64,000 nt of DNA from NCBI RefSeq assembly GCF_019924635.1, contig NZ_CP065037.1:2170001-2234000 (forward strand). Direction: 5' to 3'. A program made the translations under genes and the position numbers. Below, one piece after another: positions 7,808 to 16,701 of this stretch (the stretch's first letter is position 1; the number at the start of each line of letters is the position of its first letter). The DNA comes from Leifsonia sp. ZF2019. GTDB taxonomy: Bacteria > Actinomycetota > Actinomycetes > Actinomycetales > Microbacteriaceae. The notes beneath the pieces are model-generated. The model worked only from the letters and a program-made list of their open reading frames with translations. It was not told the DNA's origin and did no database searches.

Positions 7808-10800
7808 CGAGCCGCCCGCTTCTGGTACTGCCGCACCACGACCTCACGCCAGGGGCCGATCGGGTTGCCGCTCCACCGGCTCCCCGTGGGCACGCTCTCG
7901 CCGCGCATGACCAGCGAGGCCGGGCCGACGGTGGCCTCCGCCCCGATCTCCGCGGCCGGGAGGATGACGCTGTGCGGGCCCAGCGTGCCGCCGCGCTCGA
8001 TGATGACCTCGTCCATGCTCATGATTCGATCATGGAACAGGTGCGTCTGCACGACGCAACCCCGGTTGACCGTCGCTGCGTCGCCGAGGGTGACCAGATC
8101 GGCCTCCGGAAGCCAGTAGCTGTCGATCCAGACGCCGTGTCCGATACGCGCGCCGAGGCTGCGCAGCCACCAGACCAGCGCGGGCGTCCCGGCGGCCGAC
8201 CAGGCGAACCAGGGGGCTGCCACCATCTCGGTGAAGGTGTCCGACACCTCGCTGCGCCACACGAACGACGACCAGAGCGGATGCTCGCCCGAACGCAGAC
8301 GTCCGAGCAGCGCCCATTTGGCGAGCGAGCTGACGGCGGCGGCCGCCGCACCGGCGGCGAGCAGCACGGGTCCGCTGAGGAGCACGGCCCACCAGAGCCC
8401 CCAGGTCTCCACCAGGGCGCCGAGACCGAGGAGCACGCCCAGGCCGATCCCGCAGGTGACGAACACGGGGACGACACGGAGCAGCTCCCACGTGGCGCGC
8501 GCCACCCGGAGCACCGCAGAGGGCGCGTACGTGCGCGAGAGGTCCGCGTCCTGCGGCTGGCGCCGCAGCTTGACCGGAGGCGATCCGAGCCAGGACGTCC
8601 CGGCCTTCGCTTTGCGGGGCGCCGCCGAGAGCACCGCCACCAGTCCGTCGCGCGGCACCCTGTTGCCGCCGCCGGCCATCCCGGAGTTGCCGAGGAACGC
8701 GCGCTCACCGATCTCGACCGGAGCGACGCGGACGTACCCTCCGCCGAGCTCGTACGAGGCGACCAACGTGTCGTCCGCGAGGAACGCGCCGTCGCGGATG
8801 TGCGTCATCGACGGCAGCAGGAGGACGGTCGACGCCTCGACGTCCGTGCCGACTCGCGCCCCGAGCATCCGGAGCCAGAGCGGGGTGAAGAGGCTCGAGT
8901 AGAGCGGGAACAGCACGGTGCGCGCCATGTCGAGCAGGCGCTCCGTCGACCACACCTGCCACCCGATTCGGCTGCGCACCGGATGCACGCCCTCCGCGAC
9001 GCCGGATCCGAGCAGGCGGACAAGGAGTACGACGGCCCCCGCGAGCACGAGCCCCGTCACCAGCGTCGCGGGGATCAGCGCCGCGAGCGCCCGGACGGAC
9101 GTCTCGGCGATGTCCGCGGCGCCGTGCACGGCCGCCGCGAGCACGAGTCCCCCGACCGCGAACGCGCTCACGGGCACGAGAGAGACCACGAGCGAAGCCG
9201 CGGCGTAGGCCAGCACCCATCTGGTGCGGCGCGGAGGACGCTCCTGCGGCCACCACTCGCGCGAACGTCCCACGCGCACAGCGGGGGAGCCGGCCCAGGT
9301 CTGCCCGGCGGGCACGCGCCCGAAGACGGCGGACCCCGGGGCGACGGTGGCGCCACGCCCGATCTTCGCGCCCGGCATCAGCGAGCTGCGTGCGCCGACC
9401 GAGCTGCCCGCACCGATGCGCACCTCGCCGATGCGCACCAGGTCGCCGTCGATCCAGTAGCCTGCGAGGTCGACCTCCGGCTCGATCGAGGCTCCCGCGC
9501 CGATCCGCAGCATGCCGGTGACGGGAGGGAGGGTGTGGAGGTCCACGCCGGGCCCGATCGTCGCCCCGAGCGCCCGTGCGTAGTAGCTGATCCACGGCGC
9601 ACCGGCGAGGCTGGCCGCGCCGATCTGGTGCGCGACCTGCTCAGCCAGCCAGAGCCGCAGGTGCACACCGCCGCCACGCGGATAGTCGCCGGGTCGGACG
9701 CCGGCGAGCAGGAGCCGCGCCGCTCCCACGGAGATCGCCATGCGTCCCCAGGGCGTCACGAACACGACGAGACCGACGACGAGCCACGGGACGCTGACCT
9801 CGGGCACGGCGTCGAAACCGCCGAAGGGGCGAAGGACGGCCGCGGCCGTCAGGAGGTAGAGCAGCCAGCGCACGCCGCTCAGGATGAACAGCGGCAGGCC
9901 GAGCACCGTCTGCAGGACCTGCATGCGGCGCGGGGTCCGCGGCACCACGTGGGTCGAGGCCGCCGACGCGGAGGCCGAGCTCTCCTCGAGCGCGCGGGCC
10001 ATCGCGGCGAAGCGGGGGTGGGCGTAGACGTCCGCGACGCTGATGTCGGGGTGACGACGGCGCACCAGCGAGACGAGCTGCGCCGCGGCGAGCGAACCGC
10101 CGCCCAGATCGAAGAAGTTGTCATCGGGACCGGAGACGGGCAGGCCGAGGACGCTCCGCCAGTCGGCGGCGAGGAGCTCTGCCACGGGGTCGTCCCCGAC
10201 GACGGACGGACCGTCCCCGTCGTCCTCCAGCGGCCACGGGAGGGCCGCGCGATCCACTTTGCCGGAGGTGCGCACCGGGAGGTCGTCGACGACGGCCAGG
10301 AGGGGCACCAGCGCCGCGGGCAGCTCCTCCCGCAGCTGTGCCAGAGCCCCGGTGCGGTCGAAGGCGTCCCGCTCGGGGACGGCCAGGTAGCCGACGAGGA
10401 TGTCATTGCCCGCGGAACTCCGGCGCACGGCGGCCGCGGCGCCCGAGACGCCGGGCAGCGCCTGCAGCGCAGCCTCCACCTCGCCCAGCTCGATGCGGCG
10501 CCCGCCGACCTTCACCTGGTCATCGGCGCGCCCGAGGTAGAACAGGCCGTCGGGATCGAAGCGGACGAGGTCGCCGCTGCGGTAGGCGCGCTCCCAGCCG
10601 AGCGTGGGCATCGGCGCGTACTTCTCGGCGTCCTTCACCGGGTCCAGGTACCGGGCGAGCCCGACACCGCCGATCACGAGCTCGCCCGCCTCGCCATCGC
10701 CGACGGGCCGTCCGTCGGCGTCCACGACCGCGAGGTCCCACCCGTCGAGAGGCAGCCCGATGCGCACCGGCTCGCCGGCCGTGAGCGCAGTGCCGCATGC

Positions 10801-11763
10801 GACGACGGTCGCCTCGGTGGGGCCGTACGTGTTCCAGACTTCGCGGCCCTCGACCGCGAGGCGGTTCACCAGCTCCGGAGGGCAGGACTCCCCGCCGAAG
10901 ATCAGGAGCCGCACGCTGTCCAGCGCCTCCGGCGGCCACAGCGCGGCGAGCGTCGGCACCGTGGAGACCACCGTGATCCGATGCGCCTCCAGCCACGGCC
11001 CGAGATCCATGCCGGTACGCACGAGCGAGCGCGGCGCCGGGACGAGGCAAGCGCCGTGTCCCCACGCCAGCCACATCTCCTCGCACGAGGCGTCGAAGGC
11101 GACCGAGAGACCGGCGAGCACGCGATCCTGCGGGCCGATGGGCTCGTCCTGCAGGAAGATCCGGGCCTCGGCGTCCACGAACGCGGCGGCCGACCGATGC
11201 CGCACCGACACGCCCTTCGGGGTCCCGGTCGAACCCGACGTGAAGATGATCCAGGCGTCATCGTCCGGGACCGGCGGGTCGACCAGCGGTACGGCGGACG
11301 TGCTGGGGTGCGGGGCGGCGACGTCGAAGAGCGTGACGGGATCGGGGGCCGCGTCCACCTCCGCCGACCGGTAGCCGGAGTCGCTGATCACCCCGCGTAC
11401 TGCGGCCTCCCCGAAGACCAGGTCGGCGCGCTCCTGAGGGTCGTCCGCGTCGACCGGCACGTAGGCGGCACGAGCGGCGAGGGTGGCGAGGATCGCCAGG
11501 TACAGCTCCCGCGTGCCGGAGGTCATGCGCACGCCCACCCGGTCGCCCGGCCGCACTCCCGCCGATCGAAGCCGCCCGGCGGCCGACAGGACGATCGCGA
11601 GCAGCTCGCGGTAGGACAGCGCACCACGGGCATCCTCGATCGCCGACGCCTCCGGATCGGCTGCCACCGATGTGCGCAGGATGTCGATCAGGGTGCGCGG
11701 TGCAGGAGCGAGGGCGGACCTCAGCAGCAGCCCGGGCGCGGCGGTTCCGTCGGGGTCAGTCAC
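7804..11763 (-). CDS. pls: Pls/PosA-type single-module NRPS, probable epsilon-poly-L-lysine synthetase
   Basis: A 1,319-residue membrane-bound NRPS. The adenylation domain (~30-510) has TSGSTGTPKG, FDASCEEMW, NTYGPTEAT, YRSGDL and SGKVDRAALP with catalytic Lys502. The carrier domain has DLGGGS with Ser557 for phosphopantetheine. There is no condensation or thioesterase domain. Instead, from ~620 on, membrane helices alternate with hexapeptide-repeat (left-handed beta-helix) segments, the architecture of epsilon-poly-lysine synthetase. Lining motifs up by eye against PheA gives the specificity code D-A-E-S-I-G-T-V-V-K, very close to the lysine code I recall for bacitracin synthetase (DAESIGSVCK). 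Length is essentially that of Streptomyces Pls as I recall it. Product: probably epsilon-poly-L-lysine. Confidence 0.85.
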   Translation of the reverse strand: MTDPDGTAAPGLLLRSALAPAPRTLIDILRTSVAADPEASAIEDARGALSYRELLAIVLSAAGRLRSAGVRPGDRVGVRMTSGTRELYLAILATLAARAAYVPVDADDPQERADLVFGEAAVRGVISDSGYRSAEVDAAPDPVTLFDVAAPHPSTSAVPLVDPPVPDDDAWIIFTSGSTGTPKGVSVRHRSAAAFVDAEARIFLQDEPIGPQDRVLAGLSVAFDASCEEMWLAWGHGACLVPAPRSLVRTGMDLGPWLEAHRITVVSTVPTLAALWPPEALDSVRLLIFGGESCPPELVNRLAVEGREVWNTYGPTEATVVACGTALTAGEPVRIGLPLDGWDLAVVDADGRPVGDGEAGELVIGGVGLARYLDPVKDAEKYAPMPTLGWERAYRSGDLVRFDPDGLFYLGRADDQVKVGGRRIELGEVEAALQALPGVSGAAAAVRRSSAGNDILVGYLAVPERDAFDRTGALAQLREELPAALVPLLAVVDDLPVRTSGKVDRAALPWPLEDDGDGPSVVGDDPVAELLAADWRSVLGLPVSGPDDNFFDLGGGSLAAAQLVSLVRRRHPDISVADVYAHPRFAAMARALEESSASASAASTHVVPRTPRRMQVLQTVLGLPLFILSGVRWLLYLLTAAAVLRPFGGFDAVPEVSVPWLVVGLVVFVTPWGRMAISVGAARLLLAGVRPGDYPRGGGVHLRLWLAEQVAHQIGAASLAGAPWISYYARALGATIGPGVDLHTLPPVTGMLRIGAGASIEPEVDLAGYWIDGDLVRIGEVRIGAGSSVGARSSLMPGAKIGRGATVAPGSAVFGRVPAGQTWAGSPAVRVGRSREWWPQERPPRRTRWVLAYAAASLVVSLVPVSAFAVGGLVLAAAVHGAADIAETSVRALAALIPATLVTGLVLAGAVVLLVRLLGSGVAEGVHPVRSRIGWQVWSTERLLDMARTVLFPLYSSLFTPLWLRMLGARVGTDVEASTVLLLPSMTHIRDGAFLADDTLVASYELGGGYVRVAPVEIGERAFLGNSGMAGGGNRVPRDGLVAVLSAAPRKAKAGTSWLGSPPVKLRRQPQDADLSRTYAPSAVLRVARATWELLRVVPVFVTCGIGLGVLLGLGALVETWGLWWAVLLSGPVLLAAGAAAAAVSSLAKWALLGRLRSGEHPLWSSFVWRSEVSDTFTEMVAAPWFAWSAAGTPALVWWLRSLGARIGHGVWIDSYWLPEADLVTLGDAATVNRGCVVQTHLFHDRIMSMDEVIIERGGTLGPHSVILPAAEIGAEATVGPASLVMRGESVPTGSRWSGNPIGPWREVVVRQYQKRAAR

Positions 11764-11807
11764 GGGCGTTCACGCTAGGGCCGCACGGTTACCGGCCGGT
11801 GAACAGG

Positions 11808-12170
11808 TCAGCCTTCGCCGAGGGCGTGGAGCAGCTGCGCCTTGTTCATCCGGGAGTAGCCCTGGATGCCCTGCGCCTTCGCACGGTCGCGGAGGCTGTG
11901 AAAGGTGGGGATGCCCGACGAGGGGCTCGCGGCGACAGCCGGTCCGGCGATGGCGTCGGCCTGCTCCTTCGCGGCGCGGGCTGTCTGCTCGCTGCGTCGC
12001 ACCGCCTTTCTGGCGTCCTTGGCCGCTTGCTCCAGCCGGGCGGTCAGCTCCTCCGCCGCCTTTCGCGAGCGCTTGTCGAGCTTCTTCACCGCCCGCTCCG
12101 CCTCGTCGACCGCCGCACGGGCCGCGACCAGGGCACGCTCGGCCTCCTTCTCCACCTTTTTCGCGCTCAC
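11808..12170 (-). CDS. small coiled-coil protein with C-terminal SAP/Rho_N-like motif
   Basis: A 120-residue protein. Residues ~1-75 are a highly charged Ala/Lys/Glu/Arg helix predicted to form a coiled coil (AERAVKKLDKRSRKAAEEL). The C-terminal ~35 residues (LRDRAKAQGIQGYSRMNKAQLLHALGEG) resemble the SAP/Rho N-terminal helix-extension-helix fold that binds nucleic acid. GTG at 12170 is chosen because AGGAGG stands five bases upstream; an ATG at 12221 lacks such a site. It lies 44 bp ahead of the Pls gene on the same strand and could be co-transcribed, but a functional link is unknown. A DNA- or RNA-associated role is inference. Confidence 0.75.
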   Translation of the reverse strand: MSAKKVEKEAERALVAARAAVDEAERAVKKLDKRSRKAAEELTARLEQAAKDARKAVRRSEQTARAAKEQADAIAGPAVAASPSSGIPTFHSLRDRAKAQGIQGYSRMNKAQLLHALGEG

Positions 12171-12236
12171 GGCTCCTCCTCGACGTCCCGGGGTCCTGGA
12201 CGGCCTCCTCGCGCTCACCATACGACCGAACGGGGG

Positions 12237-12716
12237 TCATGCGCCCTCCCCAGTCGCGAGAACCGCGCGCAGCGCCTCCAGAATGGGCCGCTGCCCCTTC
12301 GCGAGCTTCGTCACCGCTTCGTCCAGCGCGAACCAGCCGGCGGCGTCGATCTCCGGGAACGCCTGCGTGCGCCCGGAGCGGGGCGGCCACTCGAGCTCGA
12401 ACGTGTTGCTGCGCACCTCGGCGAGTTCGAAGTCCGGGGTCTCCGCCGCCCAGACGACGAACACCTTGCCGGAGGCGCGGAACTCGCCGAGGGCGACGTA
12501 GGCGGCGTCGGGCGCGGGGACGCCCATCTCCTCGGCGAACTCGCGCAGTGCCGCGGCCAGCTCATCGCGGTCCGCGTCCTCGACGATCCCCTTCGGGAGC
12601 GACCAGGCTCCCTCGTTCTTGCGCGCCCAGAACGGACCGCCCATGTGCGCGATCCACACCTCGGTGTCCTGCGCACCCGGACGATGGAGGAGCACGGCGG
12701 CGCTGCGGACGGTCAT
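12237..12716 (-). CDS. Nudix hydrolase
   Basis: A 159-residue Nudix protein. The Nudix box region is GIVEDADRDELAAALREFAEEMG: the REFAEE core that binds the divalent metal is present, with spacing one residue longer than the strict pattern. Flanking features KNEGAWSLPKG and the C-terminal WFALDEAVTKLAKGQRPIL match the NTP pyrophosphohydrolase/NudH-like group with this tail. The substrate cannot be assigned. It is divergent from another Nudix gene 50 bp away and is followed on its own strand by the coiled-coil and Pls genes. Confidence 0.87.
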   Translation of the reverse strand: MTVRSAAVLLHRPGAQDTEVWIAHMGGPFWARKNEGAWSLPKGIVEDADRDELAAALREFAEEMGVPAPDAAYVALGEFRASGKVFVVWAAETPDFELAEVRSNTFELEWPPRSGRTQAFPEIDAAGWFALDEAVTKLAKGQRPILEALRAVLATGEGA

Positions 12717-12766
12717 AGTCCGACCCTACGTCCGCACCCGCGGTCGCGGGCGGCTAACGTGGAACC

Positions 12767-13225
12767 GTGAACTCGGGTGACGCGTGGGTCGAAGGTCCGC
12801 AGGGCGAGCGCTTCTGGGGCCGCTACGGCGCGGCCGGGCTGCTCGTGCACGACCTCCGCCGCGGCATCCTGCTGCAGCATCGCGCCGACTGGAGCCACTT
12901 CGGCGGAACCTGGGGCCTGCCGGGCGGAGCGCGGCACGAGGGCGAGACCGCCGTCGAGGGAGCACTGCGCGAGGCCGGCGAGGAGGCCGCGGTGCCCGCC
13001 GATGCCGTGCACGTCCTCTTCGAGAGCGTGCTCGACCTTGGCTTCTGGTCGTACACGACGGTCGTCGCCCAGGCCGTGCGCCCCTTCGAGCCGCGCATGG
13101 CCGATATCGAGAGCATCGAGCTGCGCTGGGTGCCGCTCACCGAGGTCACCGACCTTCCGCTGCATCCGGGCTTCGGTGCCGCCTGGCCCGCGCTGCGTGC
13201 GCGCCTCACCGGCCTCGGCGACTGA
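12767..13225 (+). CDS. Nudix hydrolase
   Basis: A 152-residue Nudix protein with a canonical box, GGARHEGETAVEGALREAGEEAAV, preceded by HFGGTWGLPGG. The reaction is hydrolysis of a nucleoside diphosphate linked to another group; the substrate is unknown. Start GTG at 12767 has no clear ribosome-binding site, but TAACGT lies about seven bases upstream, which fits a leaderless transcript of the kind common in actinobacteria. It is unrelated in detail to the adjacent divergent Nudix protein (12237-12716), so this is not a recent duplication. Confidence 0.88.
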   Translation: MNSGDAWVEGPQGERFWGRYGAAGLLVHDLRRGILLQHRADWSHFGGTWGLPGGARHEGETAVEGALREAGEEAAVPADAVHVLFESVLDLGFWSYTTVVAQAVRPFEPRMADIESIELRWVPLTEVTDLPLHPGFGAAWPALRARLTGLGD

Positions 13226-13289
13226 GACGCCACGGACGCTGCCGGGATAGCTCCCCGGCGATGTCTGCGGCACGGCGGAGAATGGGGGA

Positions 13290-14981
13290 GTGCACATCGT
13301 CCTCGAACGCGTCGGACGCGACGCGGTCCGCGCCGTCCCCCTCGAGGGCGGTGCGGCGGGCGAACCGCGGGACTTCCCGGCATCGCAGCTGCCCGCGTAC
13401 GTCACGCGTCTCGAGAGCGCTCCGGCCGCCGATGACCGGCCGCGCTGGGTGTGGAGCGACACCCGCTCCTGGTACCCGGAACTGCTCCGCGCCGGGGTGC
13501 GCGTCGAGCGATGCGTCGACCTGACGCTCTCGCACGCCATTCTGCGCGCCTCCACGCTGAGCGCGATGTCGCCGCTGGCGACGGGACCGGCGACGGCCTG
13601 GGACGCCGCGACCGCGGTGGAGGACGCACCCCCGCCCAGCCACTCCGCCCTCTTCGATTTCGACGCCGACCTCTCCGGAGGGGCGGCCGAGGCGTCGTCC
13701 CTGGCCGAGTTCACGGCGCAGCAGGAGGCCGTGGCGGGCAGCGCCGACCCCGGCCGTCTCCGGCTGCTGCTGGCGGCGGAGTCCGCCGGCGCGCTCATCG
13801 CCGTCGAGATGCGGCAGTGCGGGCTGCCTTACAGCGCCGCACGGCACGACGAGCTGCTCACGACCCTCCTGGGAGCGCGCCCCGCCTTCGGCCGGCCCGC
13901 CGTGCTGGAGCACCTCGCACAGCAGGTGCGCGCGGAGCTCGACGCGCCCGACCTCAACCCGGACAGCCCGCCCTCGCTGCTGAAGGCGCTGCGGCGAGCG
14001 GGAATCCTCGTCGACTCCACCGGCTCGTGGGAGCTGCGGGAGGTGGAGCACCCCGTGATCGAGCCCCTGCTGCGGTACAAGAAGCTGTCCCGCCTGCTCT
14101 CCGCCAACGGCTGGGCCTGGCTCGAGAGCTGGGTGCACGACGGCCGCTTCCGCCCGGACTACGTCCCGGGAGGCGTCGTGACGGGAAGGTGGGCCACACG
14201 GGGCGGAGGCGCGCTGCAGCTGCCGAAGCAGGTGCGCGGCGCGGTGGTGGCCGATCCCGGCTGGAAGCTCGTGGTCGCGGATGCGGCGCAGCTGGAGCCG
14301 CGCATCCTGACCGGACTCTCTGCCGACACCGCGATGGCGGACGCCGGGCGCGGCAAAGACCTCTACGCGGGCATCGTCGCATCGGGGGCGGTCGACGAGC
14401 GGGCGCACGCGAAGGTCGCCATGCTCGGCGCCATGTACGGTGCGACCACGGGGGAGAGCGGGCGACTGATGCCGCGGCTCACCCGCGCGTTCCCGCGCGC
14501 CGTGCGCCTGGTCGAGGAGGCGGCGCGAGCCGGGGAGCGCGGTGCGGTCGTGACCTCCCGCCTGGGCCGCAGCTCGCCGCCGCCGAGCGCGGCCTGGCGC
14601 ACGGCGCAGTCCGCCGCCTCCGCCGCGGACTCGACCGCCGCCGACGAGAGACGCGCCCGCGCGCAGGCCCGCGACTGGGGCCGCTTCACGCGCAACTTCG
14701 TGGTGCAGGCCACCGCGGCGGAATGGGCGCTGTGCTGGATGGCGGAGCTCCGGAACCGGCTCACGGCCCTCGCACCCGGGCGCCCGCTCGCGGAGTCGCC
14801 GCACCTCGTGTACTTCCTCCACGACGAGGTGATCGTGCACACGCCCGCCGCCCTGGCCGAGGAGGCGGCCGCCGCGGTCGAGGAGTCCGCTGCCCGCGCG
14901 GGCCGGCTGCTGTTCGGCGCGTTCCCCGTCGACTTCCCGGTGACGGCCGCGATCGTCGACACCTATGCCGAGGCGAAGTGA
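13290..14981 (+). CDS. Pol I-like (family A) DNA polymerase, actinobacterial short form
   Basis: A 563-residue protein with a C-terminal family A polymerase domain. Motif A reads ADAAQLEPRIL (Asp and Glu kept), motif B is RAHAKVAMLGAMYG (Arg and Lys kept; the usual Phe/Tyr of the O-helix is Leu), and motif C is LHDEVIVH (His, Asp, Glu kept), so the metal site looks intact. There is no 5'-nuclease domain. The ~150 N-terminal residues correspond to the region annotated as a 3'-5' exonuclease in actinobacterial relatives, but I do not see a convincing set of four acidic residues. A repair or bypass role distinct from PolA is inferred. GTG start at 13290. Confidence 0.85.
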   Translation: MHIVLERVGRDAVRAVPLEGGAAGEPRDFPASQLPAYVTRLESAPAADDRPRWVWSDTRSWYPELLRAGVRVERCVDLTLSHAILRASTLSAMSPLATGPATAWDAATAVEDAPPPSHSALFDFDADLSGGAAEASSLAEFTAQQEAVAGSADPGRLRLLLAAESAGALIAVEMRQCGLPYSAARHDELLTTLLGARPAFGRPAVLEHLAQQVRAELDAPDLNPDSPPSLLKALRRAGILVDSTGSWELREVEHPVIEPLLRYKKLSRLLSANGWAWLESWVHDGRFRPDYVPGGVVTGRWATRGGGALQLPKQVRGAVVADPGWKLVVADAAQLEPRILTGLSADTAMADAGRGKDLYAGIVASGAVDERAHAKVAMLGAMYGATTGESGRLMPRLTRAFPRAVRLVEEAARAGERGAVVTSRLGRSSPPPSAAWRTAQSAASAADSTAADERRARAQARDWGRFTRNFVVQATAAEWALCWMAELRNRLTALAPGRPLAESPHLVYFLHDEVIVHTPAALAEEAAAAVEESAARAGRLLFGAFPVDFPVTAAIVDTYAEAK

Positions 14982-15047
14982 GCGTCGCGTGGAATTCCGG
15001 GGTGTCGGACTTGGTTGTCACCCACGACCTGACCGAGGATGGAGACC

Positions 15048-15914
15048 ATGACTGACACCGCTGCCGCCCCCACCGACCCCAACGCCGTCCTGGCCCGGTA
15101 CCGGCAGCGCCGCGAGCAGGCGGTGACCGCCCCGCAGGGCAATCTCGCGCTCGTGAACACCCAGTGGTTCACCGGCGACCCCGAGGGACCCGCGCAGCCG
15201 GTCTGGGGCGTGCCCGGACTGTGGTCGCCCCTGCCCGCGGGCGAGTCCGGACTGAAGGTCACGGCGAGTGCGACCGACGACATCTTCGTCGACGAGGTGC
15301 TGGTCGACGGCTCCGCCATCGTCCGCGGCAAGGACGACCCGAACCCCGGCGCGATCCGGTTCAGCGGGACGCAGACGGGATTCGTGATCGCCAGCGAGGA
15401 GGGCGACTACGCGCTGCGGGTGTGGGACGCCGAGTCGGAGGCCATTCAGCAGTTCGGCTCCATCGACGCCTTCCCCTTCAACCGCGACTGGATCATCCAG
15501 GCGACCTTCACCCCGATCGAGGGCGGCAAGACCGTCGGCTTCGAGCACCTGAAGGATGACGGCAAGACCCGAGACATGGTCGTCCCGGGCGAGATCACGT
15601 TCAGCAAGGACGGCGTCGACTACAACCTCGCCGCCTTCAAGTCGGGGCGCGCCCTGCAGCTGGTCTTCGCCGACACCACCAACGGCGACAGCACGTACTC
15701 GGTCGGCCGCTTCCTCTTCGTCGTCCCCAACGAGGACGGCACGGTCACGCTCGACTTCAACCTCGCCGTGCTTCCGCCCTGCGCGTTCAGCTACAACTTC
15801 AATTGCCCGCTGCCGCCCGCGCAGAACCGGTTCGCGGTGCCGATCGAGGCCGGCGAGAAGAACGTGCTGAACAAGGAGGGCGCCCTCCTCTCACTGAGCC
15901 CGTCGGCTCACTGA
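15048..15914 (+). CDS. DUF1684 family protein
   Basis: A 288-residue protein of the DUF1684 family, recognised by the C-terminal pattern GRFLFVVPNEDGTVTLDFNLA followed by PPCAFSYNFNCPLPPAQNRF. No signal peptide is visible, so it should be cytoplasmic. ATG at 15048 is preferred over ATG at 15039 because GATGGAG precedes it at good spacing. Biochemical function is unknown. Its stop codon is the second copy of a triple hairpin repeat shared with the convergent PadR gene. Confidence 0.82.
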   Translation: MTDTAAAPTDPNAVLARYRQRREQAVTAPQGNLALVNTQWFTGDPEGPAQPVWGVPGLWSPLPAGESGLKVTASATDDIFVDEVLVDGSAIVRGKDDPNPGAIRFSGTQTGFVIASEEGDYALRVWDAESEAIQQFGSIDAFPFNRDWIIQATFTPIEGGKTVGFEHLKDDGKTRDMVVPGEITFSKDGVDYNLAAFKSGRALQLVFADTTNGDSTYSVGRFLFVVPNEDGTVTLDFNLAVLPPCAFSYNFNCPLPPAQNRFAVPIEAGEKNVLNKEGALLSLSPSAH

Positions 15915-15944
15915 GCCCGTCGGCTCACTGAGCCCGTCCGCTCA
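15894..15944. terminator. three tandem 17-bp hairpins across two convergent stop codons
   Basis: The unit TGAGCC-CGTC-GGCTCA plus one spacer base occurs three times at 17-bp period (hairpins at 15895-15910, 15912-15927 and 15929-15944; the last has one mismatch). The TGA of copy two is the DUF1684 stop, and the TCA of copy three is the PadR stop on the other strand. Each unit folds as a 6-bp stem with a 4-base loop. There is no T-run. A bidirectional terminator or RNA-end protector is the likely role. Confidence 0.6.
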
Positions 15945-16508
15945 GGCCGAGTCGGCTGCCGGGCGGCGCCCACGCCGGGGACGCTCGGGGGAGCGGGGCC
16001 GCAGCAGCACCTCCGGGTGGGTGCCGAGCGCGGCGGCGACCTCGTCGAGCCACTCGATGGCGGCCGTGGCACCCAGCTCGGCCGCGCGGTTGGCGACGAG
16101 CAGCGCCTTCGAGTCGGCATCGTGGGTGAGCTCCCGGATCCGCTCGGCGAACGCTGCGCGATAGTCCGCGACGATCGCGGGCGCGTCCGCCCCGGCGATC
16201 GAGGCGGCGAGCAGCACCTGGTCCTGCATCTCATCCCAATCGGGCTCCGTCGCGCGCGGGCCTGTCGTGAGCCACACCCGGGCGGCGCCGGCCCCCGCGG
16301 CGGTGAGCGCGTACTGCGGGAGACCGTCCTCCGTCGTCCCCGCGGATTCGATGAGACCCTGATCGGTCATCCGGTCGAGTGTGGAGTAGACCTGGCCCGC
16401 GTTGAGCTGACGGCGGTGGGCGGCACGCGTCAGGAACTCGTTCTGCAGCTGGGAACCGTACGCCGCGCCCTGCGTCAGGATGGCGAGGAAACCGTTCTGA
16501 ACCGACAT
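15942..16508 (-). CDS. PadR-family transcriptional regulator
   Basis: A 188-residue PadR-type regulator. The N-terminal winged helix has NGFLAILTQGAAYGSQLQNEF, then LNAGQVYSTLDRMTDQGLIE, the recognition region with the family YxTLxRM motif. The C-terminal half is a dimerisation helix region. ATG at 16508 is chosen because the protein then begins at the family-typical MSVQNGFLAIL; an upstream ATG at 16544 adds residues that do not look conserved. A short inverted repeat covers its start codon, suggesting autorepression. The ligand and target genes are unknown. Confidence 0.88.
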   Translation of the reverse strand: MSVQNGFLAILTQGAAYGSQLQNEFLTRAAHRRQLNAGQVYSTLDRMTDQGLIESAGTTEDGLPQYALTAAGAGAARVWLTTGPRATEPDWDEMQDQVLLAASIAGADAPAIVADYRAAFAERIRELTHDADSKALLVANRAAELGATAAIEWLDEVAAALGTHPEVLLRPRSPERPRRGRRPAADSA

Positions 16509-16518
16509 ACTCGGTATG
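16506..16518. promoter_or_regulatory. inverted repeat over the padR start, possible operator
   Basis: CATAC-TCG-GTATG is a perfect inverted repeat that includes the padR start codon. PadR-family proteins commonly bind short dyads in their own promoters. The site is only 13 bp and could be chance. Confidence 0.4.
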
Positions 16519-16701
16519 CTATTCTGCCCGACACGCCGTGGCACGCGAGAAACGCCGAATCACAATCTTGTAACTCCGGCGCGTTGTCCGGCATAATCAT
16601 CCGCAGTGGCGCGCTCGCGTGCCCGGAGAACTTCATACGCGGCAGGGGACATCCGCTCGTTGGTCGTTGGGGAAGACGCACCAAGCGAACGGAGGAGAAC
16701 C

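Noticed and set aside
7972..11778. A 1,268-codon open frame on the plus strand opposite the Pls gene
   Set aside because: It is a GC-rich antisense shadow of the NRPS frame: low-complexity Arg/Gly/Glu composition and no recognisable motif.
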